The translations under genes were made by a program, and so were the position numbers. A stretch of DNA of 64,000 nt from Pantoea septica (GTDB taxonomy: Bacteria; Pseudomonadota; Gammaproteobacteria; Enterobacterales; Enterobacteriaceae), in contig NZ_MLJJ01000025.1 of the NCBI RefSeq assembly GCF_002095575.1, positions 1-64,000 on the forward strand, read 5' to 3'. Positions 1 through 7,776 of the stretch are shown here, piece by piece (the first letter of the stretch is position 1; each line of letters starts with the position of its first letter). A model generated the notes under the pieces. It was not told the DNA's origin. It searched no databases and saw only the letters and a list, made by a program, of their open reading frames with translations.

Positions 1-31
1 TGGTGCGGTCTTTTTATTTTTGCAGTTATAG

Positions 32-325
32 TATGTTAATTCCTCAAATAAAAAGGAATTTTACTATGCCCATTCCGAGACGCCTAAAAGTGCAGAATTT
101 AAATGGTATCGTATAAATTATGCTGGTCATGAAGAAGAATATTTTAATATGCTTCTCGAAGGCGTAACAGTAGTGTCAGTTAGTCCTGGTATGCCTAACG
201 CAAAAATGACTGGTCTGTCACAGATTAATCATATGGAATCTTTCTCGTTACTGTACAAAAGGATTACCTGGAAGTACTGTGATGGCAATATCCTTTTTAT
301 CGATAGCTGGGAAGAAAGGGCATAA
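32..325 (+). pseudogene. hcp: 3' remnant of a type VI secretion Hcp tube protein
   Basis: The open frame ending at TAA 323-325 encodes a typical Hcp C-terminal half. It has a YRINYAGHEEEYFN-like segment, then VTVVSVSPGMPN, and ends in the family's closing beta strands (SLLYKRITWKY...DSWEERA). Hcp forms the hexameric tube of the T6SS and can carry effectors. An in-frame TAG at 29-31 separates this part from anything upstream, and no start codon sits near the front, so within the window it is a 5'-truncated or frameshifted copy of roughly half the usual ~160-170 residues. The DNA is much more AT-rich than the rest of the window, suggesting transfer. An intact N-terminal half could lie outside the window in another frame. 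Confidence 0.75.
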
Positions 326-331
326 GACAAT

Positions 332-352
332 GCCGGGCAATGCCCGGCTTTT
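332..352 (+). terminator. Rho-independent terminator after hcp remnant
   Basis: A 7-bp perfect stem (GCCGGGC/GCCCGGC) with a 3-nt AAT loop is followed by TTTTATT, six bases after the Hcp stop codon. It also marks the end of the leftward membrane-protein gene that stops at 354. Confidence 0.8.
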
Positions 353-353
353 A

Positions 354-617
354 TTAGTGTTTGTTAAGAACCTTTCTTTCTATTACCATTATTATTATTG
401 GGTGACTTATTGCGGTGATAAGGAAACTGCTAAAAATAAGTGCTATCCCTATAAACCCTTCTACATCATATTCCCCAAAAAAAGCCGCTGTATTATTCCA
501 AAAGTTATATGTGCTTTTCGACATGGGAACTGATGGGATGGAAAAAATAAAGATTAAAATATACAAACCCACCCACGAAATGAGTTTAACGCCCGGTGGT
601 ACACGTCGTGCTTCCAT
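354..617 (-). CDS. Small two-helix membrane protein, candidate immunity protein for the adjacent effector
   Basis: This 87-residue product has two hydrophobic segments, about residues 12-30 and 54-77, so it is probably an inner-membrane hairpin protein. Its ATG (615-617) lies inside the last codons of the Tlde1-like effector gene, a 32-base overlap in another frame. That is the usual arrangement of an effector with its cognate immunity gene. I do not recognise a named family. Tlde1 acts on periplasmic peptidoglycan, so a membrane-anchored inhibitor is plausible. The immunity role is inferred from position, overlap and predicted topology only. Confidence 0.6.
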   Translation of the reverse strand: MEARRVPPGVKLISWVGLYILIFIFSIPSVPMSKSTYNFWNNTAAFFGEYDVEGFIGIALIFSSFLITAISHPIIIMVIERKVLNKH

Positions 618-1113
618 TCAGGATCACCTCAATCATGCCATATGACATCAGACCATTGGCCAGTTCTTTTTGCTGGGTTGCCAGCAGCGCCTGACGGATT
701 GATAAAAAGTCGGATCGATGTTGTAGGGTGATGCAACCGAGTGAGACGCCTGCCGGGCCGGGCGGATGCAGTCTGAAATTTCCTCTTTGAACGCCATTGA
801 TCCATGTGTAATCGTCAATTTTTCCGTCGTCGCGGTACAGTGCGAACCACTCATATTTAATAACAGGTGTTGGAGTAGGCCAGGAATAGAAATTATGCAG
901 ATCCGTTCTCAGCACGCCTTTCCATCCACCACCTGGTCGCTTAACAATATGATAGCGGCCATCAGGGATTGGACCCAAACTGGGTACACCAATGCAGCCA
1001 GCACGGTTACGATACTGGTCTTTGCCTGAGTAAGCCATGAATGTACCGACGCCATACATAAACAGAGGAGCGAAATCGGCATCTCCGATAAGAAATTTTC
1101 CATGAATGGTCAT
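586..1113 (-). CDS. Tlde1-family (DUF2778) L,D-transpeptidase-like T6SS effector
   Basis: This 175-residue protein has the DUF2778/Tlde1 signature: YSGKDQYRN near residues 28-36, PSLGPIPDGRYHIV near 44-57, FALYRDDGKIDDYTW near 90-104, and the catalytic segment GNFRLHPPGPAGVSLGC with His116 and Cys127. Salmonella Tlde1 is a T6SS effector that attacks periplasmic peptidoglycan tetrapeptides through L,D-carboxypeptidase and exchange activity. It has no signal peptide, as expected for T6SS cargo. AAGGAA at 1122-1127 (leftward) is a good ribosome site for the ATG at 1111-1113. It overlaps the membrane-protein gene downstream and sits beside an Hcp tail. Assignment to the family is firm; secretion is inferred. 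Confidence 0.85.
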   Translation of the reverse strand: MTIHGKFLIGDADFAPLFMYGVGTFMAYSGKDQYRNRAGCIGVPSLGPIPDGRYHIVKRPGGGWKGVLRTDLHNFYSWPTPTPVIKYEWFALYRDDGKIDDYTWINGVQRGNFRLHPPGPAGVSLGCITLQHRSDFLSIRQALLATQQKELANGLMSYGMIEVILNGSTTCTTGR

Positions 1114-1123
1114 AATGCTTGTT

Positions 1124-1209
1124 CCTTAAGCGTTAGCGGGAATTAACCGCCGCTCATCATGACTGCTAACGATCAGTCATGATGAGCGGGCAATTAACCT
1201 TGCTTAAGG
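1124..1209. repeat. Nested inverted repeat at the effector/yafV boundary
   Basis: A perfect 16-bp inverted repeat (1150-1165 with 1174-1189, 8-nt loop) is bracketed by two direct copies of AATTAACC (1141-1148 and 1192-1199). Outside these lies an inverted pair CCTTAAGC (1124-1131) and GCTTAAGG (1202-1209). The left arm contains the effector's ribosome site. It could be an attenuator or terminator, or the footprint of a small palindromic element with an 8-bp duplication. It marks the switch from accessory to core sequence. Confidence 0.6.
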
Positions 1210-1249
1210 TAAGGTCTTGTGGTCGTTATGTAAACAGTGTTGTCACTAT

Positions 1250-2023
1250 CTACTGATCCAGCGTAAAGCCATCGGCGTCGCGCCACGCCGGAAAGCGCTC
1301 GCGATAAGCATGCAGCGCTTCCCGCGACAGCGTAGCGTCAAGCCGCGCCTGCGCGAATGGCTCCGCCGCGCTGAGGATCTCGCCCTGCGGCGAAATAATC
1401 CTGCTGTCGCCGCTGTACTGATGCTGGTTGCCGTCGCTGCCGACGCGGTTGCAGCCCGCGATGTAGGCCTGATTCTCTATGGCGCGCGCCAGCAGCAGCG
1501 CCTGCCAGTGCAGGGCGCGCGGCGCCGGCCAGTTCGCCACATAGAGCGCCAGGTCGTAGTCGTCGCGGTTGCGGGAGAAGACCGGAAAGCGCAGGTCGTA
1601 ACAGATCTGCGGCAGAATGCGCCAGCCGCGCCACGCCAGCACCTCGCGCGTCTCGCCCGGCAGATAGTGGTGATGCTCGTCCGCCATGCGGAACAGATGG
1701 CGCTTGTCATACTGGTGCAGCGTGCCGTCTGGCTCCACCAGCAGAAAGCGATTCACCGCGCCTTTTTCTGTCTGTATCGCTGCGCTGCCGCCCACCAGCG
1801 CATTGCTCGCCTCGGCGTGTTTGCGCAGCCATGCCACCACCTGCGTCTGCGGCAGCGAACGCTGCGCCGCCTCCATGGCGAAGCCGGTGGTGAACATCTC
1901 GGGCAGCAGAATCAGATCGCGGCCCGTCACGCCCTCGAGCACGGCGTCGAAATGGCGCAGGTTCGCTTCGCCATCCATCCAGTGCAGGGTTTCCTGCAAA
2001 ACGGTAATCTTTAAATCTGACAT
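1250..2023 (-). CDS. yafV: Omega-amidase of the methionine salvage cycle (nitrilase superfamily)
   Basis: This 257-residue carbon-nitrogen hydrolase hydrolyses alpha-ketoglutaramate, the by-product of glutamine-dependent transamination of 2-oxo-4-methylthiobutanoate. That pulls the last step of methionine salvage forward. The nitrilase triad is visible: Glu42 (LLPEMF), Lys107 (YDKRHLF) and Cys141 (QICYDLRFP). The start MSDLKIT is chosen because it matches the family N-terminus; its ATG (2021-2023) overlaps the end of ybdL by 13 bases, indicating co-transcription and coupled translation. In E. coli yafV lies close to fadE. Here the other salvage genes lie between the two. Confidence 0.92.
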   Translation of the reverse strand: MSDLKITVLQETLHWMDGEANLRHFDAVLEGVTGRDLILLPEMFTTGFAMEAAQRSLPQTQVVAWLRKHAEASNALVGGSAAIQTEKGAVNRFLLVEPDGTLHQYDKRHLFRMADEHHHYLPGETREVLAWRGWRILPQICYDLRFPVFSRNRDDYDLALYVANWPAPRALHWQALLLARAIENQAYIAGCNRVGSDGNQHQYSGDSRIISPQGEILSAAEPFAQARLDATLSREALHAYRERFPAWRDADGFTLDQ

Positions 2024-3171
2024 AAGCGCTCCGCGGCGGCGTCCAGCGTCGCTTCCTGTTTGGCGAAGCACAGGCGGATCAGCCTGTGCGGGAACGGATC
2101 GGCGCAGAACACCGACAGCGGAATCGCCGCCACGCCCACCTCTTTGGTTAGCCACTGGCAGAAGCTGACGTCGTCGAGATCGGAGATGGCGCTGTAGTCC
2201 GCCAGCAGAAAATAGGTGCCTTCGCACGGCAGCACCTTAAAGCGGCTCTTTTCCAGCGCCTGCGCCAGTCGGTCGCGGCGCGCGCGGTAAAACGCGGGCA
2301 GCTCGCGGTAGTGGGCTGGCTCGTGGCGCAGCATATCGGCGATGGCCAGCTGGGCGGGCGTATTCACCGCGAAGGTCAGATACTGATGCACCTTGCGGAT
2401 CTCTGCGCTGATGGCGGCGGGCGCGACGCTGTAGCCTACCTTCCAGCCGGTCATATGGAAGGTCTTGCCGAACGAGGAGACGGCGATGGCGCGCTCGCGC
2501 AGCTGCGGATGCGCCAGCACGCTGGCGTGGCCCGCCTCGTCGAAGCAGATATGCTCGTAAACTTCGTCGCTCAGCACGTAAATTTCCCGAGCGGCGATCG
2601 CCTGCCAGAGCGCCGCAAAATCCGCTTTACGCCAGACAGTGGCGGAAGGATTGTGCGGCGTATTGAGGATCACCAGACGGGTTTTGTCGGAGAGCAGCGC
2701 GGCGAATGCCGTCCAGTCGACGCGAAAGCCCGGCGGCTGCAGCGCGATGCGTTTCAGCACGCCGCCCGACAGCTCGACGGCGGGCGCATAGCTGTCGTAG
2801 CTGGGATCGAAGCAGATCACCTCGTCGCCCGGGCGCACCAGCGCGGTGATCGCCGCATAGAGCGCTTCGGTCGCGCCGGCGGTCACGGTGATATCGCTGT
2901 TGACGTCGGGGCGGTAGCCATACAGCTCAGCGGTTTTCTCGGCGATCGCCTCGCGCAGCGGCAGCGCGCCGGTCATCGGCGCATACTGGTTTGCGCCCTC
3001 GCTGACGTGATGCGCCAGGCGCGCCTGTAAATAGCGCGGTCCGTCAAAGTCGGGAAAGCCCTGCGAAAGGTTGATGGCGTTATGCTGCTGCGCCAGCGCG
3101 CTCATCTGGGTAAAGATGGTGGTGCCGAGAGCGGGAAGTTTACTCTCCGGCGTCAGGTTGGGCTGCGTCAT
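2011..3171 (-). CDS. ybdL: Methionine aminotransferase (PLP-dependent), salvage step
   Basis: This 386-residue class I aminotransferase closely resembles E. coli YbdL. It converts 2-oxo-4-methylthiobutanoate to methionine, closing the 5'-methylthioadenosine cycle. Visible landmarks are TAGATEALY (residues 98-106), FDPSYDSY (121-128), NTPHNPSATVW (170-180), SDEVYEH (201-207) and the PLP lysine Lys236 in SSFGKTFHMTGWKVG. It is leftward and divergent from mtnB across a 132-base promoter region that holds a MetJ operator, and it overlaps yafV downstream. The neighbouring omega-amidase suggests glutamine as amino donor. Confidence 0.93.
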   Translation of the reverse strand: MTQPNLTPESKLPALGTTIFTQMSALAQQHNAINLSQGFPDFDGPRYLQARLAHHVSEGANQYAPMTGALPLREAIAEKTAELYGYRPDVNSDITVTAGATEALYAAITALVRPGDEVICFDPSYDSYAPAVELSGGVLKRIALQPPGFRVDWTAFAALLSDKTRLVILNTPHNPSATVWRKADFAALWQAIAAREIYVLSDEVYEHICFDEAGHASVLAHPQLRERAIAVSSFGKTFHMTGWKVGYSVAPAAISAEIRKVHQYLTFAVNTPAQLAIADMLRHEPAHYRELPAFYRARRDRLAQALEKSRFKVLPCEGTYFLLADYSAISDLDDVSFCQWLTKEVGVAAIPLSVFCADPFPHRLIRLCFAKQEATLDAAAERLCQI

Positions 3172-3256
3172 GGTTGATTGCCTTAAGCGCGAATGTCATT
3201 GCGGAGTAACCCTGTGTTGAAGCCACTATAAACAGGATGTTAATATTTGGCAATCG

Positions 3257-3272
3257 AGACGCTTAGACGTCT
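3257..3272. promoter_or_regulatory. MetJ operator between ybdL and mtnB
   Basis: Two adjacent 8-bp met boxes, AGACGCTT and AGACGTCT, match the MetJ consensus AGACGTCT at 6/8 and 8/8. They lie 32 bases before the mtnB start and between divergent promoters, so MetJ with S-adenosylmethionine could repress both arms of the salvage cluster. Confidence 0.85.
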
Positions 3273-3303
3273 AAAACCCACCTTACAGGATGCCTGATAC
3301 GCT

Positions 3304-3918
3304 ATGTCTGAACTCTCTCCGCTCGACCAGCTGGTGGCGGCCTGCCACTGGATTGGCGCTAAAGGCTGGGCGCCCGCCACCGGCGGCAATATGTCAGTGC
3401 GTGAAGATGCCCGCTTCTGCCTGCTCAGCGAGTCGGGCAAGGATAAAGGCAGCCTGACGCGCGACGACTTTATCCAGGTGGAGATCGCCACCCACCGCGT
3501 GCCGTCCGGGCGCAGGCCATCGGCGGAAACCGGATTGCATACCCTCATCTACCGGCTGTTCCCCGAGGCGGGCGCGGTGCTGCATACCCATACGGTGAAC
3601 GCGACGGTGCTGTCGCGCGTCGAGAAGGGTGCAGCGCTGCGGCTGGAAGGCTATGAGATGCAGAAATCGCTGGCAGGGCAGCATAGCCATCTTGCGTGCG
3701 TGGCGATCCCGCTGTTTGATAACGATCAGGATATCAACGCGCTGGCGCGGCGCATTGAGGGGTATGCCCGCGATAACCCGCTGCGCTATGGTTTTCTGCT
3801 GCGCGGTCACGGCTTAACCTGCTGGGGCCGGGACGTGAACGAAGCGCGTCGTCATCTGGAAGGTCTGGAGTTTTTATTTGAATGCGAACGTCAACGTCGC
3901 CTGCTGGAGGCCCAATGA
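3304..3918 (+). CDS. mtnB: Methylthioribulose-1-phosphate dehydratase
   Basis: This 204-residue class II aldolase-fold zinc enzyme dehydrates 5-methylthioribulose-1-phosphate to 2,3-diketo-5-methylthiopentyl-1-phosphate. Metal-binding histidines are visible at His94 and His96 (VLHTHTVN) and His169 ([11 protein letters not shown]). [12 protein letters not shown] near 24-33 is the family's substrate loop. It is the first gene of mtnBCD, downstream of a MetJ operator, and its TGA overlaps the mtnC ATG (ATGA). Length is normal for the family. Confidence 0.95.
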   Translation: MSELSPLDQLVAACHWIGAKGWAPATGGNMSVREDARFCLLSESGKDKGSLTRDDFIQVEIATHRVPSGRRPSAETGLHTLIYRLFPEAGAVLHTHTVNATVLSRVEKGAALRLEGYEMQKSLAGQHSHLACVAIPLFDNDQDINALARRIEGYARDNPLRYGFLLRGHGLTCWGRDVNEARRHLEGLEFLFECERQRRLLEAQ

Positions 3919-4592
3919 TCCGCGCCATCGTTACCGATATAGAAGGCACCACCAGCGATATTCGCTTCGTGCATGATGTGCTCTTTCCTTACGCGCGTGA
4001 ACATCTCGCCGCCTTTATCCGTGCGCAGCATGCGCATCCGGAAGTCCGCGCCGCGCTTGACGCGGTGCGCGCTGAAGCGGGCCAGCCTGAGGCCGATCCT
4101 GAGGCGCTCACCGCTATTCTGCTGGGCTTTATGGATGAGGATCGCAAATCCACCGGGCTGAAAGCGCTGCAGGGCATGATCTGGCGCGACGGCTATGTGA
4201 ACGGCAGCTTTACCGGTCATCTCTATCCCGACGTCGTGCCGGCGCTGCGCGCCTGGCGGGAGCAGGGCTTTGAGCTCTACGTCTATTCTTCCGGCTCGGT
4301 TGCGGCGCAAAAACTGTTATTTGGCTACAGTGATGAAGGAGATATTACGGACCTGTTTAGCGGCTATTTCGACACGCGCGTCGGCGCTAAGCGAGAGGTC
4401 GCCTCCTACCGCAATATCGCCGAACAAACCGGCCTGCCCGCTGAGCAGCTGCTGTTCCTCTCCGACATTCGTCAGGAGCTGGATGCGGCAGCGGAAGCCG
4501 GATGGAATACCGTGCAGTTAATTCGCGGCCCCGCAGACAGCGAAAGCCGCCATCATCAGGTGAACACCTTTTCGGGAGTCGTTTTAGCATGA
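3915..4592 (+). CDS. mtnC: Enolase-phosphatase E1
   Basis: This 225-residue HAD-superfamily enzyme enolises and then dephosphorylates 2,3-diketo-5-methylthiopentyl-1-phosphate to the acireductone. The HAD nucleophile motif is VTDIEGTT with Asp8 and Glu10. [15 protein letters not shown] near 129-143 is motif II, and [13 protein letters not shown] near the C-terminus holds motif III/IV. The ATG at 3915 overlaps the mtnB stop and the TGA overlaps the mtnD start, so all three genes are translationally coupled. Confidence 0.95.
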   Translation: MIRAIVTDIEGTTSDIRFVHDVLFPYAREHLAAFIRAQHAHPEVRAALDAVRAEAGQPEADPEALTAILLGFMDEDRKSTGLKALQGMIWRDGYVNGSFTGHLYPDVVPALRAWREQGFELYVYSSGSVAAQKLLFGYSDEGDITDLFSGYFDTRVGAKREVASYRNIAEQTGLPAEQLLFLSDIRQELDAAAEAGWNTVQLIRGPADSESRHHQVNTFSGVVLA

Positions 4593-5131
4593 GCGCATTG
4601 ACCATTTTTACCGATACCGAAGCCACGCTGCCGGTGTGGCACAGTACCGATGCGGAGATGATCCGCGAGCGGCTGAATGCAAAAAATGTGCGCTTCGAGC
4701 GCTGGGCGGCGGATCGCGATTTAGGCGAAAATCCGCAACCCGCCGACGTGATTGAGGCCTATCAGCACGCTATCGATCGGCTGGTGGCGGAGAAGGGCTA
4801 TCAAAGCTGGGATGTGATCAGCATGCGCGCCGACAACCCGCAAAAAGAGACGCTGCGCGAGAAGTTTCTCTCTGAGCACACCCACGGCGAAGATGAGGTG
4901 CGTTTTTTTGTCGAGGGCGCGGGCCTTTTTTGTCTGCATCTCGACGGCCAGGTCTACCAGATCCTGTGTGAAAAGAACGACCTGATCTCGGTGCCGGCGG
5001 GCACGCCGCACTGGTTCGATATGGGTTCCTCGCCCAACTTCACCGCTATCCGCATTTTCGATAATCAGGAAGGCTGGGTGGCGCACTTCACCGGCGACGC
5101 CATCGCCGACGCCTATCCGCGCCTGCCTTAA
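4589..5131 (+). CDS. mtnD: Acireductone dioxygenase
   Basis: This 180-residue cupin metalloenzyme oxidises the acireductone to 2-oxo-4-methylthiobutanoate plus formate when iron-loaded, or off-pathway to methylthiopropionate and CO when nickel-loaded. The metal ligands follow the family pattern: His97, His99 and Glu103 in [13 protein letters not shown], and His141 in GTPHWFDMG. Start MSALTIF overlaps the mtnC stop (ATGA). It is the last gene of mtnBCD and ends 9 bases before a strong hairpin facing mtnA. Confidence 0.95.
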   Translation: MSALTIFTDTEATLPVWHSTDAEMIRERLNAKNVRFERWAADRDLGENPQPADVIEAYQHAIDRLVAEKGYQSWDVISMRADNPQKETLREKFLSEHTHGEDEVRFFVEGAGLFCLHLDGQVYQILCEKNDLISVPAGTPHWFDMGSSPNFTAIRIFDNQEGWVAHFTGDAIADAYPRLP

Positions 5132-5140
5132 TTATGCCAG

Positions 5141-5163
5141 CCGGGCGCGCCCAGCGCGCCCGG
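5141..5163. terminator. Hairpin between convergent mtnD and mtnA
   Basis: A 10-bp perfect GC stem (CCGGGCGCGC/GCGCGCCCGG, 3-nt loop) fills the gap between the convergent genes and abuts the mtnA stop. There is no T-tract on either side, so it may block or stabilise transcript ends rather than act as a classical terminator. Confidence 0.5.
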
Positions 5164-6183
5164 TCAGGGCTGAAAAATCCCCGCCGCTACCGCCTCCGGC
5201 GTCACCACGCCGGTATCCAGCACCCAGCCGCTAATCAGCGCCGCAGGCGTCACGTCGAACGCCGGGTTACAGACTGTTGCCGCTTCCGGCGCCCACTGCA
5301 CGCTGCCGAAACTGCCCGCCGCGCCGGTCACTTCGCTGGCGGCGCGCTGCTCGATCGGAATGTCGCGGCCGCTGACGCACTGGCGATCCAGCGTGGTGTG
5401 CGGCGCGGCAACGTAGAAGGGGATCTGATGGTAATGCGCCAGCACTGCCAGGCTGTAGGTGCCGATTTTGTTCGCCACGTCGCCGTTGGCCGCGATGCGG
5501 TCCGCGCCGACCCAGACGGCGTCGACCTGGCCGCTCGCCATCAGGCTGGCCGCCATCGAATCGGTGATCAGCTGAAAGGGGATCGCCAGCTCGCCCAGTT
5601 CCCAGGCGGTCAGGCGCCCGCCCTGCAGCAGCGGACGCGTTTCGCCCACCCAGACGTTCGCCACCTTGCCCTGCTGATGCGCGCGGGCGATGACGCCCAG
5701 CGCGGTGCCGACCCCCGCCGTCGCCAGCCCGCCGGTGTTGCAGTGCGTGAGCAGGCGGCTGTCCGGCTTCACCAGCGCGCTGCCCGCCTCGGCGATGTTG
5801 TCGCATAGCTGGCGATCCTCCTCGACCAGACGTAACGCTTCCTGACTCAGTGCGGCGGCAAAATCCGTCTGCGCCAGCGCCAGCTTCATCCGATCAAGAT
5901 TATTCATCAGGTTGACCGCCGTGGGACGCGCGGCGCGCAACACCTCCAGCGCCTGCGCCAGCGCGTCGCGGCTGGCGCCCGCCTCGGCCAGCAGCGCCAG
6001 CAGCAGCGAGGCGGAGAGGCCGATCAGCGGCGCGCCGCGCACGCGCAGGGCGTGAATATGGCTGACCAGCTGCGCCACGTCGCGCGCCGGCAGCCAGTTT
6101 TTTTGCTGCGGCAGCGCCTGCTGATCGAGGATCCAGAGCTGGCTGTCACGAACCTGTAAGCTGGTGGTGCGGAGTGTTTGCAT
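5164..6183 (-). CDS. mtnA: S-methyl-5-thioribose-1-phosphate isomerase
   Basis: This 339-residue eIF2B-like aldose-ketose isomerase converts methylthioribose-1-phosphate to methylthioribulose-1-phosphate, feeding MtnB. The proposed catalytic residues are visible: Cys148 in [11 protein letters not shown] and Asp228 in [28 protein letters not shown] near 47-55 is the phosphate loop. Start MQTLRTTS (6181-6183) is chosen over longer in-frame options because it matches the family N-terminus and has AGGGA upstream. It is divergent from mtnK across a MetJ operator. Confidence 0.94.
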   Translation of the reverse strand: MQTLRTTSLQVRDSQLWILDQQALPQQKNWLPARDVAQLVSHIHALRVRGAPLIGLSASLLLALLAEAGASRDALAQALEVLRAARPTAVNLMNNLDRMKLALAQTDFAAALSQEALRLVEEDRQLCDNIAEAGSALVKPDSRLLTHCNTGGLATAGVGTALGVIARAHQQGKVANVWVGETRPLLQGGRLTAWELGELAIPFQLITDSMAASLMASGQVDAVWVGADRIAANGDVANKIGTYSLAVLAHYHQIPFYVAAPHTTLDRQCVSGRDIPIEQRAASEVTGAAGSFGSVQWAPEAATVCNPAFDVTPAALISGWVLDTGVVTPEAVAAGIFQP

Positions 6184-6237
6184 TGTCTGTGAAATCCCTG
6201 TTGCGTTGTTGTCACCTATTGTGCCAACATGCGGAAC

Positions 6238-6261
6238 GGATGTATAGACGTCTGAACGGCT
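6238..6261. promoter_or_regulatory. MetJ operator between mtnA and mtnK
   Basis: A perfect met box AGACGTCT (6246-6253) is flanked by two weaker 8-bp boxes in register, GGATGTAT before it and GAACGGCT after it (each 5/8). It lies midway between divergent mtnA and mtnK, giving the second half of the salvage cluster the same control as the first. Confidence 0.8.
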
Positions 6262-6314
6262 TATTATGCTGCCCTGGCGGGGTTTCGTTTCAGTTTGGTA
6301 TAAGAGGAAAGGCA

Positions 6315-7514
6315 ATGTCGCAATACCGTACCTTCACCGCGGCGGATGCCGTTGAGTATGCCCGGCAGTTTGGCGGCGTGGACGATCCCGCTTCGCTGGT
6401 CGAGGCGGAAGAGATTGGCGATGGCAACCTTAACCTGGTCTTCAAAATTTTCGACCGCCAGGGCAACAGCCGGGTTATCGTAAAACAGGCGCTGCCTTAC
6501 GTGCGCTGCGTCGGCGAATCCTGGCCGCTGACGCTGGACCGCGCGCGGCTTGAGGCGCAAACCCTGATCGAGCACTACAAATATTGCCCTCAGCACACCG
6601 TCAGGGTGACGCACTATGACGAGACGCTGGCGGTGATGGTGATGGAGGATCTCTCCAGCCATCGCATCTGGCGCGGCGAGCTGGTGAAGGGCGCTTTTTA
6701 TCCGCAGGCGGCGGCGCAGCTGGGCGAATATCTGGCGCAGACGCTGTTTCATACCTCTGATTTCGTGCTGCATCCCCATCAGAAAAAAGCGGAAGTGGCG
6801 CGCTTTCTCAATCCAGAAATGTGCGAGATCACCGAAGATCTCTTCTTTAACGATCCCTATACCGATCACGAGCGCAACAGCTACCCGCAGGCGCTGGAGC
6901 CGCTGGTCGCCAGCCTGCGCGATGACGAGGCGTTGCGCATCGCCGTCGCCGGACTGAAACATCGCTTTTTCGCCCATGCCGAAGCGCTGCTGCACGGCGA
7001 TATTCACAGCGGCTCGATTTTTGTCGCCGACAACAGCCTGAAGGCGATCGACGCGGAGTTCGGCTATTTCGGCCCGATCGGCTTTGACGTTGGTACGGCG
7101 CTGGGCAATCTGCTGATCAACTACTGCGGCCTGCCGGGGCTGCTGGCCCCGCGCGAGGCGGCGGAAGGGCGCGAGCTGCGTCTCAACGACGTGCGCGAGG
7201 TGTGGAATACTTTCGCCGCGCGCTTCCTCGCGCTGGCGCAAGAGAAAACAGCGGACGTGGCGCTGGCCTATCCGGGCTACGCGCAGGCGTTTCTGCGCAA
7301 GGTGTGGGCCGATACCATCGGCTATTGCGGCACCGAGCTGATTCGCCGCACCGTCGGCATGTCGCACGTGGCGGATATGAAGCTGATCAAGGATGAGGCG
7401 ATGCGCACCGAGTGCATCCGCAGCTGCATTACGCTGGGACGCACGCTGATTCTGGCGGCGGATCACATCGAGGACGCCGAGGCGCTAATCGCGCGTATTC
7501 GGCAGGCGGGATAA
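6315..7514 (+). CDS. mtnK: Methylthioribose kinase
   Basis: This 399-residue kinase of the choline-kinase-like fold phosphorylates 5-methylthioribose on C1, the entry step of salvage after Pfs cleavage of methylthioadenosine. The nucleotide-binding part is [10 protein letters not shown] with [11 protein letters not shown]. The catalytic loop is [13 protein letters not shown] and the metal-binding part is [15 protein letters not shown]. Start MSQYRTF is preceded by AGAGGAAAGG, which decides it over upstream in-frame codons. It is divergent from mtnA, with a MetJ operator in the shared promoter region. Confidence 0.95.
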   Translation: MSQYRTFTAADAVEYARQFGGVDDPASLVEAEEIGDGNLNLVFKIFDRQGNSRVIVKQALPYVRCVGESWPLTLDRARLEAQTLIEHYKYCPQHTVRVTHYDETLAVMVMEDLSSHRIWRGELVKGAFYPQAAAQLGEYLAQTLFHTSDFVLHPHQKKAEVARFLNPEMCEITEDLFFNDPYTDHERNSYPQALEPLVASLRDDEALRIAVAGLKHRFFAHAEALLHGDIHSGSIFVADNSLKAIDAEFGYFGPIGFDVGTALGNLLINYCGLPGLLAPREAAEGRELRLNDVREVWNTFAARFLALAQEKTADVALAYPGYAQAFLRKVWADTIGYCGTELIRRTVGMSHVADMKLIKDEAMRTECIRSCITLGRTLILAADHIEDAEALIARIRQAG

Positions 7515-7546
7515 GGGCAGGCCGCGTCGGTTGACTCCGCGCGAAC

Positions 7547-7728
7547 GCGGGTAACATGGCCCGATCGCAAAGTCGCTCAAGGCATCCCTGCACGCTCGGC
7601 CCGCGCCAATACGCACCTCATCCCTGAGGTGCGCCCGTCGCCGGGCCAACGCGTTGCATTGTTCAAAACGCGCCCGGCGTTTTTCTCCCTGGCGTGGGAC
7701 GCTTTGCTCTTCGGTCCATGCCACCCGC
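7547..7728 (-). repeat. Dispersed structured element, copy 1 (leftward, with an internal insertion)
   Basis: It lies between convergent mtnK and fadE. The outer arms 7547-7559 and 7716-7728 are 11/13 complementary. Read leftward it has the core shared with the other copies: GAAGAGCAAAGCGTCCC at the 5' side and GGGCCGAGCG, GCAGGGATGCC, TTGAGCGACTTTG at the 3' side. The GGGA-loop hairpin (612-620 and 625-633 of the 7000s) has a perfect 9-bp stem whose sequence is unrelated to that of the other two copies. About 70 extra bases holding a further GC-rich hairpin sit between the 5' core and this hairpin. It matches no repeat class I can name. Confidence 0.75.
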
Positions 7729-7776
7729 TATCTGACTTTTGTGCGCGTTGCATTTTAAAACATATGTACCTGTCTC

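Noticed and set aside
1..1249. Insertion sequence or prophage at the left end
   Set aside because: No transposase, integrase or phage gene is visible; only T6SS-related genes and a palindrome.
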